Below are positions 9,124 through 17,390 of a DNA stretch of 64,000 nt, piece after piece. The notes beneath the pieces are model-generated. The model worked only from the letters and a program-made list of their open reading frames with translations. It was not told the origin of the DNA and did no database searches. The position numbers were made by a program, and so were the translations under genes. How positions within the stretch are numbered: the first letter of the stretch is position 1; each line of letters opens with the position of its first letter. The stretch spans positions 6,413,235 through 6,477,234 of the forward strand of contig NZ_LFJC01000003.1 of assembly GCF_002776695.1 (NCBI RefSeq), read 5' to 3'. This DNA is from Bradyrhizobium nitroreducens (GTDB taxonomy: Bacteria; Pseudomonadota; Alphaproteobacteria; Rhizobiales; Xanthobacteraceae).

Positions 9124-10080
9124 CTAGGTGTGGAGCCTCAAGAGGTTGTCCTTGGTCAGCCCAAGTCTGCTGATCGGCGTTTGTGAGTCTATACCACCGT
9201 GGGGCCGGTGCCAGTTGTATTGATGCAGCCAGATCGGTAGCTCTTCGGCGCGTCGATCCGAAGTGGGGTAGGCTTTGGCGTAAGCCCATTCCCGAAGTGC
9301 AGTCTGGATGAAGCGCTCGGCCTTGCCGTTTGTTCTGGGCGTGTAAGGCTTTGTCCGGATGTGTTTGATGCCGAGGTCTCGACAAGCGTCGCGGAAGGCA
9401 AACGACTGATAGCAGCTGCCATTGTCGGTCATGACACGCGTGACGGTGACGCCGAGGCTTTTGTAATAGGCCACAGCCGCCTTGAGGAAGGGAACAGCGC
9501 TGGCCGCCGTCTCGTCGGGCTTGATCTCGGGGAAGGCGACGCGGGAATGGTCGTCGATACAGACATGGACGAAATCCCGGCCGGCGCCGCGGCTCTTGTT
9601 CGGAGCACTCGGATCGCCGGTGATACGGTGGCCGATACGCTGGAAACGCCCGAGCTTTTTGATGTCGATGTGAATGATCTCGCCGGCGTTCTCGCGCTCA
9701 TAGCGGCGCTCCGGCTCGGCCGGCTCCAGATCGCGTATCCGGTTCAATCCCAGGCGGCGTAGGACGCGGCTGACGGTAGCCGGCGAGACCTCGACTTCGG
9801 CTGCGATCTGCTTGCCGGTGTGGCGCTGCCGGCGCAAGGCTTCGATCGCGGTGCACGTGGCTGGCGGGGTTTGGCTCGGCGATGAATGAGGTCGCGACGA
9901 GCGGTCGAGCAAGCCATCCACACCTTCTGCGCGGAAGCGCTTGACCCATTTGGCGACGGTCTTCGGCGTCGTGTTGAAAAGGTCAGCCGCGCCGGCCTGG
10001 CTCAACCCACCCTCGACCACGCTTCGCACCATCGCCTCTCGACCTTTGGGCGTCAAAGGCGCATTCTTATGCACGTTCAT
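9124..10080 (-). CDS. IS481-family transposase
   Basis: DDE transposase of 318 aa from the ATG at 10080. The N-terminal helix-turn-helix region has the LTPKGREAMVRSVVEGG segment, followed by a second HTH (AAEVEVSPATVSRVLRRLGL). The integrase core shows IHIDIKKLGRF with the first Asp, RVMTDNGSCY with the second, and TNGKAERFIQTALREWAY with the Glu. Length and motifs are complete, so it may be active. Its TAG stop (9124-9126) lies just outside the inverted repeat and is supplied by the CTAG of the target. The frame opens to 10164, but the earlier start would lie in the terminal repeat. Confidence 0.93.
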   Translation of the reverse strand: MNVHKNAPLTPKGREAMVRSVVEGGLSQAGAADLFNTTPKTVAKWVKRFRAEGVDGLLDRSSRPHSSPSQTPPATCTAIEALRRQRHTGKQIAAEVEVSPATVSRVLRRLGLNRIRDLEPAEPERRYERENAGEIIHIDIKKLGRFQRIGHRITGDPSAPNKSRGAGRDFVHVCIDDHSRVAFPEIKPDETAASAVPFLKAAVAYYKSLGVTVTRVMTDNGSCYQSFAFRDACRDLGIKHIRTKPYTPRTNGKAERFIQTALREWAYAKAYPTSDRRAEELPIWLHQYNWHRPHGGIDSQTPISRLGLTKDNLLRLHT

Positions 10081-10163
10081 CTGGTCTCTCCTTGGAACAC
10101 TGAAGCTTCGCAACCTCAGCTTCCTCGGTTCAGACCAGATGGACAACCTCCTGACAGACCACA
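9129..10163 (-). mobile_element. IS481-family insertion sequence
   Basis: A 1035-bp element bounded by imperfect 23-bp inverted repeats: 9129-9151 starting TGTGGAGCCTCAAG, and 10141-10163 whose complement starts TGTGGTCTGTCAGG. The repeats match at 18 of 23 positions, with GAGGTTGTCC at the inner side on the left and AGGTTGTCC on the right. Both outer flanks carry CTAG directly next to the ends (left CCTAGG, right ACTAGA), the core of the known IS481 target. The hexamers differ in the outer bases, so this is not a clean duplication of one target. It encodes one DDE transposase. Confidence 0.85.
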
Positions 10164-10169
10164 ACTAGA

Positions 10170-10531
10170 TCGGCCGGCCCGGCCCGCCAAGCGTTGCACT
10201 GTGTCAGCGCATGGAACGTCTTCGACCGAGATCCTATCAACCCCTCAATGACTACCATCATTGTTCCCTGCCCCCACTATGCAGAGAGTCGATAAACTGT
10301 TGTTTTTGCGAAATATCTTGTGTCCGCCCAGCAAACTCGCTGCATAGCGAGCCCGGCCAATACCTTCGGTCAGCGATCTTCTCGCTCAAGAACCATTTCC
10401 TTTAATGGGCTCCGAGACCAAGACGTGGGATTCAACAAGCGCTTGCAAATTGCCGCCACACCCGCAACAATAGATCAGCTAATTCTATACAACTAAGACC
10501 GACCTAACTCGGCATCTTCTCAGGGGGGATC
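10170..10531. other. Intergenic region upstream of the VWA gene
   Basis: No convincing gene. It is AT-richer than the left flank and must hold the promoter of the rightward VWA-kinase-phosphatase operon. A small hairpin (CTCGCT-GCAT-AGCGAG) lies near 10336-10351. A run of six G residues a few bases before the VWA start codon is the probable ribosome-binding site. Confidence 0.4.
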
Positions 10532-11278
10532 ATGTCGAGTCAGGTATCGGTATCCGAAGCCACAAAGACGCTCGTCAGCTCCGGGACAATCACAACGCAA
10601 GCTGCCGTTCAACTGTCGCAACGAAACAGAACAATATCCGTTGCAGACATACGCGCCGGCTTCGAGGATCCAACGCTTGGATGCTTCATCGTCGACGCCT
10701 CCCCTTCCATGGAGCCATACATCGATGACGTGATCGCCGGGCAGCGGCAGATGATCGATATTTTGCGCGCTAGCGCGAAGTGCCGAATGGGAGCGCTGTA
10801 TGTTGGCCAATGGCTCTTTTCGAATGAAACAACCCTTTTGAATCCATTCAGCGTACTCGCTCAAACCGGCAATGACGCCGTGGCACTTCTTGATAAAACC
10901 CGCTATCGACCGCAGGACGGGGACGGAACGGCCCTGTATGCGACCGTCTTTCACGTTCTCCAGGACATGGCCGCCAATATCGCTTTTGCGCTAGAGCAAA
11001 ACATTCGTACGACATTCACGCTGGGCCTGATAACGGACGGAGAAGACAATCAAGGCGGCGCCAAGCCAGCCGACATCAAGACCATTGTGAGTGAACTAAG
11101 AGCAAACGAATATCTAACCAAGTCAGTAGTCATCGGCATTGAAAACCCAAAACTCTCGCGAAAAACAATTGTTGATATTCAAAATAGCCTCGGGTTTGAC
11201 GACGCGATTTTCGTCGGTCAAAGCGGCCGCGAAATAAGACGAGCATTTGCGCTCGCTTCAAGAGCCTCGATCGGATAG
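10532..11278 (+). CDS. VWA domain protein, TerY-like
   Basis: 248-aa von Willebrand A domain protein. The metal-ion-dependent adhesion site is DASPS (residues 55-59). A second acidic loop, LITDGEDN, supplies further metal ligands and a T lies in DGDGTALYA. There is no signal peptide, so it is cytoplasmic. It is the first gene of a tight rightward cassette: a kinase follows after about 40 bp, then PP2C phosphatase. A VWA protein beside a Ser/Thr kinase and a PP2C phosphatase is the arrangement described as the TerY-P triad. There the VWA protein is thought to be a scaffold or phospho-target. No ter metal-resistance genes are in the window. Confidence 0.85.
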   Translation: MSSQVSVSEATKTLVSSGTITTQAAVQLSQRNRTISVADIRAGFEDPTLGCFIVDASPSMEPYIDDVIAGQRQMIDILRASAKCRMGALYVGQWLFSNETTLLNPFSVLAQTGNDAVALLDKTRYRPQDGDGTALYATVFHVLQDMAANIAFALEQNIRTTFTLGLITDGEDNQGGAKPADIKTIVSELRANEYLTKSVVIGIENPKLSRKTIVDIQNSLGFDDAIFVGQSGREIRRAFALASRASIG

Positions 11279-11319
11279 CGCGATTCTCAACAGCGCACGC
11301 TTCGTAACCGGTGTCTCTC

Positions 11320-12519
11320 ATGCAAGTACTCGTGAACGCACAACTATACGACCTCGATACGCCGTTCGCCTACGGCGGCGAAGGCGAAATTTACGATCTG
11401 ACAAAGCAGAGCGTAGCGAAGCTCTACTATGACCACCTCATCGATGATGAGCGCAAACAGAAAGTCCTCGCGCTGTGCAACTCCCACGCAAATTTTCGCA
11501 AGCGCCACAATGATCGCATGATCGCCTTCCCCGAGGCTCCCGCCTACCATGGCACCGTGTCGTTCGACTCCGTCGTCGGCTTTTCAATGTGTCGGTACAC
11601 ATTTCCAAAGCTCGATAAACTTGGATTTGATATTTCCGCAGGGAGATTCTCCGAGGACAGCGGCCTGCGGTTCGACGACCGGACTGCAATTAGATTCGTA
11701 TACGACACCTTCGGGCTAGTCGACCAACTTCATCAGTCGCGGATTGTCCTAGGTGACGTTAATCCTGGAAACATAATGTGCGATCCGTCGACCGGGAAGC
11801 CGGTGATTATCGACGTCGACGCAGCCCAGATCGGCGGCTTTCCTTGCCGTGCGACTCACGACAACTATAACGACCCTCAACTCCTATCGCGCGGCAAGGG
11901 GCGCGGGGGTGCACTACCCGTCGACTTCGGCACTGACATCTTTGCGCTAGCGGTGGTTTGCTTCGAATTTCTCGTTGGCCGCCGACCGCATTGGCTAAGG
12001 GTAACACCGCCGAAGCTAGACAAGCAGAATAAGGCGGTTGGGATTAGCAGCATCAGGTGCATCGCCATAGGCCGTGACCACTTGAGTTCACACGGAGTAC
12101 GCTATTTCCCATGCCCCGAAAATGAATCGGTTGAGCGCCGCGTCGCCCAACTCAAATCGCTCGATAAACGTCTGTACGACTTCTTCGAAGGCGTTTTCGT
12201 TAGAGATGACAGGGAGAACATACTGTTCACACTGCCCATTTCAGACGTAAAGCATCCAGCCAATCATTTCTTCGAAACCAGTGGAATGGCCGCGGTCATA
12301 CGCCGCGAGAAGGAGCGACGACAGGTGCGCGACGATGTCTTAGCACGCCAGGGACAGCGCGCAGTCCCTGATTCTGGCTTCAAAGACTTGATCGCATCGT
12401 TGGTGCCGTCGCCCTCGACACCATCTTCGCCGAAAAGGACAACTCGCCAGCAGTGCCCCGATCCGGCGGAATTCGGCAATTTCTTGAAGCAATTCAATTT
12501 GAGGCTTAGCACCTCATGA
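11320..12519 (+). CDS. Divergent Ser/Thr protein kinase of the VWA-PP2C cassette
   Basis: 399 aa. Kinase landmarks are visible though diverged: glycine-rich loop GGEGEIYDL (19-27), VAK with the ATP-binding lysine at 34, catalytic loop LGDVNPGN (145-152, in place of HRDxxxxN) and IDVDAAQ (164-170, in place of DFG). A C-terminal tail of about 110 residues is rich in Arg, Pro and Ser and may be a docking or autophosphorylation region. The stop overlaps the phosphatase start as ATGA, indicating coupled synthesis of kinase and phosphatase. A GTG at 11311 is an alternative start. The likely substrates are the neighbouring VWA, FHA and 490-aa proteins (inference). Confidence 0.8.
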   Translation: MQVLVNAQLYDLDTPFAYGGEGEIYDLTKQSVAKLYYDHLIDDERKQKVLALCNSHANFRKRHNDRMIAFPEAPAYHGTVSFDSVVGFSMCRYTFPKLDKLGFDISAGRFSEDSGLRFDDRTAIRFVYDTFGLVDQLHQSRIVLGDVNPGNIMCDPSTGKPVIIDVDAAQIGGFPCRATHDNYNDPQLLSRGKGRGGALPVDFGTDIFALAVVCFEFLVGRRPHWLRVTPPKLDKQNKAVGISSIRCIAIGRDHLSSHGVRYFPCPENESVERRVAQLKSLDKRLYDFFEGVFVRDDRENILFTLPISDVKHPANHFFETSGMAAVIRREKERRQVRDDVLARQGQRAVPDSGFKDLIASLVPSPSTPSSPKRTTRQQCPDPAEFGNFLKQFNLRLSTS

Positions 12520-13412
12520 CATTGCCTCGTCGCCCCCCCTTTCAGACTCGCATATCGCACTTTGAACTTCCCCAAGAAGGATGCGCGCTTCCATTTGCGA
12601 TCGGGGGCGCTACTCAGCACAATTTGACAGCCGTTACCGAATGCCAGAATTCTCAAGATTCATCGAGCATCATAATAAAGCCGAAAGCCATCGTCGCGGT
12701 CGTAACCGACGGCTGTACTGGAACTCATGAGAGACTGGCAGCGAGCACTCGGTCGGCGAATGAGGTCGGTGCGAAATTGCTTTCTTATGCCGTGTCAACT
12801 CTCGCACTAAAGCTAGCCATCACTCATACGCGACTATCTCCGGATCGGTTTGTATTAAAGCTGTCTGACCTCGTTGGCCGCAGGCTACTTAGAACGATTC
12901 GCACTTTCGCCGGCCCCGATCTCACATCCCAGCGCATCTTCGCGTTCGACTTCCTGATGTCGACGATCCTTGGCCTTGTCGTTACGGATAAGCGCTTCAT
13001 AGTGTTTCACTCGGGCGACGGACTCGCTTCGATAAACGGAACACTGTTCGACCTTGAGAGTCAGGCGGGAACATATCTGACCAACGACCTTTTTTCGCGG
13101 GTGAACGCTGAGGCCGACCGCCCCTCGATCAAGCTTCTCTCCGCCGGCCCCACCAGCACTCTCAACAGCATATTTCTAGCAACCGACGGACTTTCCCGAC
13201 TGATCAGCGAGTATCGTGACGAATTCACTCAATTCGCTAACGCAAGTCCATCACCGCGACAGGTGAGAAACGGTGTCGACTTTCTCCTCCAAGACTTCCG
13301 AAGTCGCCTTGCATGGAACCCTGCAGTTGAGCCCAGACTCGACGATGATGCAACGTTCGTCCTGCTGAGACGGACAAGCGCGGAGGCAGCATCTCATGAT
13401 CAAGATCACTGA
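12516..13412 (+). CDS. PP2C-type protein phosphatase
   Basis: 298-aa Mn/Mg-dependent Ser/Thr phosphatase. Motifs in order: AVVTDGCTG (61-69) with the metal Asp, a HSGDGLASI segment equivalent to the GDS loop, ATDGLSRLI equivalent to the second metal Asp-Gly, and DDDATFVLL near the C-terminus corresponding to the final D(N)-T-V motif. No membrane segment. It starts inside the kinase stop codon (ATGA) and its own 3' end overlaps the next gene by 17 bp. All three are therefore very tightly coupled. It should reverse phosphorylation by the cassette kinase. Confidence 0.85.
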   Translation: MTLPRRPPFQTRISHFELPQEGCALPFAIGGATQHNLTAVTECQNSQDSSSIIIKPKAIVAVVTDGCTGTHERLAASTRSANEVGAKLLSYAVSTLALKLAITHTRLSPDRFVLKLSDLVGRRLLRTIRTFAGPDLTSQRIFAFDFLMSTILGLVVTDKRFIVFHSGDGLASINGTLFDLESQAGTYLTNDLFSRVNAEADRPSIKLLSAGPTSTLNSIFLATDGLSRLISEYRDEFTQFANASPSPRQVRNGVDFLLQDFRSRLAWNPAVEPRLDDDATFVLLRRTSAEAASHDQDH

Positions 13413-14868
13413 TGCCAACGTTGCACACGCCGGCGGCTTTCTTTCCGCTCTCTCGGACAAGAGCGTCGAATACATGCAGAGCGTCCTTGGGCAATCATTC
13501 AAGCCCCTGTCCCAGCAAGCCGTCGACCAGCTTGAACGGATCATCATCCATACTGATCCACACCTAGACGAGTATTTTGCCCAATTGCTGTTCCGTGCCT
13601 GTCTACCGCGCGAAAAATGGCAATGCGATCTAGTCGAACAATCAATCTTTTCTGAGACAGACGACCTCGGAGCAAAGCATCTATGGCCTTCCGCGGCCGT
13701 CCTGGGCGTTGGCAGCACATTTGGAGGCGGAGCTCGACCGCTCTTTCTGTTCGATGAGCATGTGTCGGGACAAAGCAAGGTCGCGGCGTCATGCAGCCAA
13801 ATAGTTGCTGACAAGATGTTGAGTTCTGTCCCGTCGTCGGTCAGATCTGTTCTAGATGAAGTAAACACGATCGACGAATTCGGCGGCGGTCATCCGCAAA
13901 ATCTGAACAATCTCGTCAAGTCAATGCACGAAATTCGCTTTCTATTCGACTCAAGCGCAAGCGATGGCGCTCAGGTCCGAGACAACCTCACACCCCAATG
14001 GAAGCGGGCGATCGTTGATGCGTGCCTAGTGGCTGTCGTTTTTTGTCAAGAAAACCGCATCAATCTGTTGGACAATCCCGATCTTAAACGTGAAGCTCTG
14101 ATCTCGTCGCTAGAGAACTATATCGTACACAGCCCGCACACAGACGAGCCGCGCTTTGATGATGCGGTGAACCGTATGCGAAGTATCTTTGGAGATCAGC
14201 AGAGAACATTCAAGCAAGCCATTTTAGGTACTCCGGCGGGCAAATCGACACCCCAACTTCTTCTCATCAGCCGGATTTGCTTTGCTTGCACTCACTGCTG
14301 GGGTGAGGCGATCCGCGACGTCATCGCGACCCATTTCTGGGAAGGCGAGTTGCAGAACCAACTGCACTTCTATGCCGTCGAAGATGCCGTTGGAGCTGCC
14401 GTACGAGGCCAGAAGATCAAAGTAAGCACTCAGGTCGGTACAATAACCCATAATGTACTTCGCGAAATTGATGTCATGGCCCCCGATCACCGGGGCGGAC
14501 CACTTAGACGAAAGCGCGCACATGTTTGGGTGGTAACAATCACGCCCGTCGCTGGCGTATCACGAATTCATCAGGCTATTCAGAATTATCTAAACGAGAA
14601 CAACCACGGGTGCGGCTTCATCTTGCTGAAGAGCCCTGCTTCGGGGACCGCGGCACTTTTCAAAGGTTCGCATATCCCCGAAGAGATGTGGCGGAGGCTG
14701 GTGAACACGATCACCAGCCGGGAAGGCGACTGCTGGCACGTGATTGAACGATCCGACGGCACAATCGCTCCATTCATACTGAATGGCAATAAGACGCATC
14801 AGTACGTGCCGCGAACTGGTCTCGATGACAAAGCGTTGGTCGAATTGGTGAAGCGAACAGTCTTCTAG
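13396..14868 (+). CDS. Unknown cassette protein with MYG1/DHH-like metal-binding motifs
   Basis: 490-aa cytoplasmic protein with no certain family. Residues 48-62 read ERIIIHTDPHLDEYF, giving H52, D54, H56 and D58-E59. About 45 residues later AVLGVGSTFGGG is followed by FLFDEH (118-122). Spacing and pattern recall MYG1/UPF0160 and DHH-type phosphoesterases (THNGxFHxDE, then a DVG strand, then DHH), which use these residues to bind Mn. The C-terminal third has no recognised fold. It overlaps the phosphatase gene by 17 bp and precedes the FHA gene, so it is a fixed member of the circuit and perhaps its effector. The nuclease reading is an inference from motifs only. Confidence 0.6.
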   Translation: MIKITDANVAHAGGFLSALSDKSVEYMQSVLGQSFKPLSQQAVDQLERIIIHTDPHLDEYFAQLLFRACLPREKWQCDLVEQSIFSETDDLGAKHLWPSAAVLGVGSTFGGGARPLFLFDEHVSGQSKVAASCSQIVADKMLSSVPSSVRSVLDEVNTIDEFGGGHPQNLNNLVKSMHEIRFLFDSSASDGAQVRDNLTPQWKRAIVDACLVAVVFCQENRINLLDNPDLKREALISSLENYIVHSPHTDEPRFDDAVNRMRSIFGDQQRTFKQAILGTPAGKSTPQLLLISRICFACTHCWGEAIRDVIATHFWEGELQNQLHFYAVEDAVGAAVRGQKIKVSTQVGTITHNVLREIDVMAPDHRGGPLRRKRAHVWVVTITPVAGVSRIHQAIQNYLNENNHGCGFILLKSPASGTAALFKGSHIPEEMWRRLVNTITSREGDCWHVIERSDGTIAPFILNGNKTHQYVPRTGLDDKALVELVKRTVF

Positions 14869-14920
14869 GTGTGGTCCAAACGCGTATTGCTCGATAGTGC
14901 CGAGATGTAGGGCAGAATGG

Positions 14921-15493
14921 ATGGCGAATTGGCGCGAAGACTTTAGAAGCGCTTATGGTGCGTTGCGCAGCATTGAGCCATTCTACTTGCGACTGGCGGC
15001 AGTGTTGATTGCTAGTGGAGTCGGCGTCCTGGCTCCGGGATTCAAGGATCTCATAATTGATTTCCTAAGAAAGACATTCGGGTTGCAGACTTCTCCAACG
15101 GCCCCTGTTTGGGTCGGGCTTCTACTCGTGTCCGGGGGCGTATTTGTGATCTGGCTGGGATCAACACGGGGCGCCAATGCTTCCCTGTCGGGATCGCAAT
15201 GGCTGGCTTTCAAAATAAGGTATCCGAACGGCTCAAGAAGAATTCATCGTTTGCCGAGAAACTCGTCCATCAGCATCGGGCGTGGACAGGACAACGATCT
15301 TATCATCAAGGATGACTACGTTTCCAAGTACCACTGCATCGCCGAAGTTCATGATGACTACATTGAAGTCACCGATTTGGCGGCTCACAATGCGATCAAG
15401 TTTAATGGGGTTAAGGCTCGAAAAGGTATTCTCCGGATAAACGATACTATGACGGTGGGGCAGACCGAATTGGTGCTTGTTCGGGGGGCGTAA
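14921..15493 (+). CDS. Membrane-anchored FHA domain protein
   Basis: 190 aa. Two hydrophobic segments (about 24-38 and 63-80) are followed by a soluble C-terminal FHA domain. FHA marks: SIGRGQDND (118-126) with the GR pair, a YVSKYHC segment (133-139) matching the S-x-x-H motif, and N157/N162-G163 in NAIKFNG. FHA domains bind phosphothreonine, so this is the natural reader of the cassette kinase and would bring a phosphorylated partner to the inner membrane. The start could instead be GTG at 14897, adding eight residues. It is the last gene of the operon, about 50 bp after the 490-aa gene. Confidence 0.82.
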   Translation: MANWREDFRSAYGALRSIEPFYLRLAAVLIASGVGVLAPGFKDLIIDFLRKTFGLQTSPTAPVWVGLLLVSGGVFVIWLGSTRGANASLSGSQWLAFKIRYPNGSRRIHRLPRNSSISIGRGQDNDLIIKDDYVSKYHCIAEVHDDYIEVTDLAAHNAIKFNGVKARKGILRINDTMTVGQTELVLVRGA

Positions 15494-15587
15494 TGTTGAC
15501 GGAACTTGCACTCGAAAATTGATGATGCTCTTCTTTGCTATCGTCGCCCGCTTTTGAGGCCACTTTTTCCGTTCAGATCCTTTATGA

Positions 15588-15740
15588 TTATTCGTATGCA
15601 CTCGCGTTCGCATCCGACGGGACCTCTGGATCGGAACGGATGGCGCTCTCGATGGCGTCCTTTAGGTGGAAACGCAGGATGGCCTGATACGCCTCGATAA
15701 CGGTCGCTGGCAAAAATGCCAGTTGCGAGCGACCAACCAT
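15588..15740 (-). CDS. Small hypothetical protein (50 aa)
   Basis: A short open frame on the minus strand from ATG at 15740 to TAA at 15588. The product has a VIEAYQAILRFHLKDAI helix and an acidic C-terminus, and third-position bias is like that of the surrounding genes. No obvious ribosome-binding site and no family recognised. Coding capacity continues a few codons upstream (LAHPLLN), so it could be the 3' remnant of a longer gene. It sits between the FHA gene and the tRNA half. Confidence 0.3.
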   Translation of the reverse strand: MVGRSQLAFLPATVIEAYQAILRFHLKDAIESAIRSDPEVPSDANASAYE

Positions 15741-15754
15741 GTTGAGCAAGGGGT

Positions 15755-15988
15755 GTGCGAGAGCCCACGCACCGCGTCAGCACGGCGATTCAATTCCAGA
15801 GATTGGTTGTGGTGCGCTCGGAGGGCGTTCGCATTTTCTGCGATTTCAAAGGCTTGCAGACCGAGATGCAGAGCAAAGTGCATTTCGGGACTACCCGTGC
15901 TTTTCAGCGTGGCGAAGTGTCCAAAATCACAAAAGAGGAGCCCAGAAAAGTCTGCGAATGTCTTTTACGATCAAATTTGAGCCGATGA
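15755..15988 (+). CDS. Small hypothetical protein (77 aa)
   Basis: Rightward open frame from GTG at 15755 preceded by AAGGG, ending two bases before the tRNA core. The product is basic and contains QRLVVVRSEGVRIFCDF, with codon bias typical of real genes. No recognisable domain. Its end at the att junction suggests either a small gene at the tip of the left element or the 3' part of a truncated one. It would be divergent from the 50-aa frame with only 14 bp between them, so at most one of the two is likely to be real. Confidence 0.3.
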   Translation: MREPTHRVSTAIQFQRLVVVRSEGVRIFCDFKGLQTEMQSKVHFGTTRAFQRGEVSKITKEEPRKVCECLLRSNLSR

Positions 15989-15989
15989 T

Positions 15990-16035
<46 letters not shown>

Positions 16036-16216
16036 TCAATGAGAAACCTCTTTCTATAGATATACTTAGGCTCGCACAAGGAATAAATTCCCAGAAAAAT
16101 ACTCCGCCATGTCCGATCTATGTCAGATGGAGCAATCGGAGAAGCTTTGTAACGGTTGAGAATGGGGCCCTCGGACGCCTTCTTTCTCGCAATGCAGCCC
16201 ATTGCCCGCTGCAACC

Positions 16217-16489
16217 TCAATTGGGGCGATACGAGTAGCCATTAGGTCCATAAGTGATGACTTCACCGGTCGCCGGTCTCCGCATTTCCCAACCATCCGG
16301 CGGGTTGTCGTGCTCCGTCATTGGCGTCCTATCTTGAAGTACCAGCGCATTTACACCCTTGTAGACGAACAACCGGATCTCGGAAGGCTCGCTTCCGCGG
16401 TTCCTCATGGCCATCGCTTCGATTGCCAACTCTCGCATAGTCACATTGGCCTCCACCAATCGGGATTCCCATGTTCGACTATGAACCAT
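16217..16489 (-). CDS. Hypothetical protein (90 aa)
   Basis: Open frame from ATG at 16489. The product has an N-terminal helix rich in Met/Ala/Glu (MRELAIEAMAM), a beta-like core IRLFVYKGVNALVLQD and a glycine/tyrosine-rich tail. Codon bias supports coding. No family recognised. It lies just inside the left boundary of the island and is divergent from the Fic gene. An upstream in-frame ATG at 16528 would add 13 residues. Confidence 0.5.
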   Translation of the reverse strand: MVHSRTWESRLVEANVTMRELAIEAMAMRNRGSEPSEIRLFVYKGVNALVLQDRTPMTEHDNPPDGWEMRRPATGEVITYGPNGYSYRPN

Positions 16490-16700
16490 CGTGTTGTTCC
16501 GCGGCAACTCCCGCGCCGGGATCAACACCCAGGCCGAGATCCATCAATCTCATGGATTCAGAGTTGAACCGTTCGCTCATTTGCCCTCTCTTCCAATCCG
16601 ACGCAGCGGGCGCTATCTCAGCGCAAAATCGAGAATTGCGGACGCAGGAGAAGGTTACGGCATTCTTGCGTGGGCTCCGGCGAACGATCAGAATGCGCCC

Positions 16701-17390
16701 ATGCCAAAACAAGAGTCAGCCTCAGCGCCGCCAGGGTGGCAGGTACATCGAAGCCCACAATACGGGACCATCATGCGCGCGCGATGCGATGCCCTTGTCC
16801 GGGACATTCTCATCAACAAAGAACGCCGCGACCTCGTCCTTCGCGATCCTTGCGCCATACATCGCGAACTCTTCGCCTCCCTCACGCCGGATGGATACCC
16901 CGAGTACGCTGGCACATATCGCGGGCAACCCGGAACCACGCTTGAAGGCAGGGAAATCAGTGGACCAAGCCTGCTGGCCCCCGGAAAGACCTTCTTGTTC
17001 ACCTCTTCGACGCACGTTCCTGACAAAATGGCTGAGCTCGTGGATTATGTATCCTGGGCAATCGCGAGCACGCCCGAGAATGCCGACCAGAGGCTTGGCA
17101 GCCTCGCGAAGACTTTTGGCCTCTTCGGTTGCATCCATCCGTTTCTCGATGGCAACGGCCACGTGCAGCGGGTTATCTTCGCAGCGATGGCAACGGCCTT
17201 CGGGATTCCCCTCTCGGGGCGCTTCTCGATCCACCCGCGCCCCTACGACATGCTGCTGATGACGATGCTGGAGTTGTTCACCAGAAACAGCGGCGGCCAG
17301 GACGACATCAACCGCGTCGGGGAATACCTCAGGTTTTTTCTCGATGGCGTATATGCGTTACCTTATGAGGACTTTGATAGTGGGGGCTAG
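16701..17390 (+). CDS. Fic domain protein with variant active site
   Basis: 229 aa from the ATG at 16701. The Fic core motif is HPFLDGNGHVQR (146-157). Fic enzymes transfer AMP or other phosphate-containing groups from nucleotides to protein hydroxyls, and the His is catalytic. The arginine that normally follows GNG is His here, which may change nucleotide positioning; the second Arg is kept. The frame is open upstream to 16491, but those residues are low-quality and the chosen ATG gives a compact Fic protein. No antitoxin with a clear inhibitory helix is adjacent. It converges on a small operon at 17387. Confidence 0.85.
   Translation: MPKQESASAPPGWQVHRSPQYGTIMRARCDALVRDILINKERRDLVLRDPCAIHRELFASLTPDGYPEYAGTYRGQPGTTLEGREISGPSLLAPGKTFLFTSSTHVPDKMAELVDYVSWAIASTPENADQRLGSLAKTFGLFGCIHPFLDGNGHVQRVIFAAMATAFGIPLSGRFSIHPRPYDMLLMTMLELFTRNSGGQDDINRVGEYLRFFLDGVYALPYEDFDSGG

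Noticed and set aside
10532..15493. Complete tellurite-resistance (ter) operon
   Set aside because: Only the VWA/kinase/PP2C part is present; no TerC, TerD or TerB-like proteins seen.
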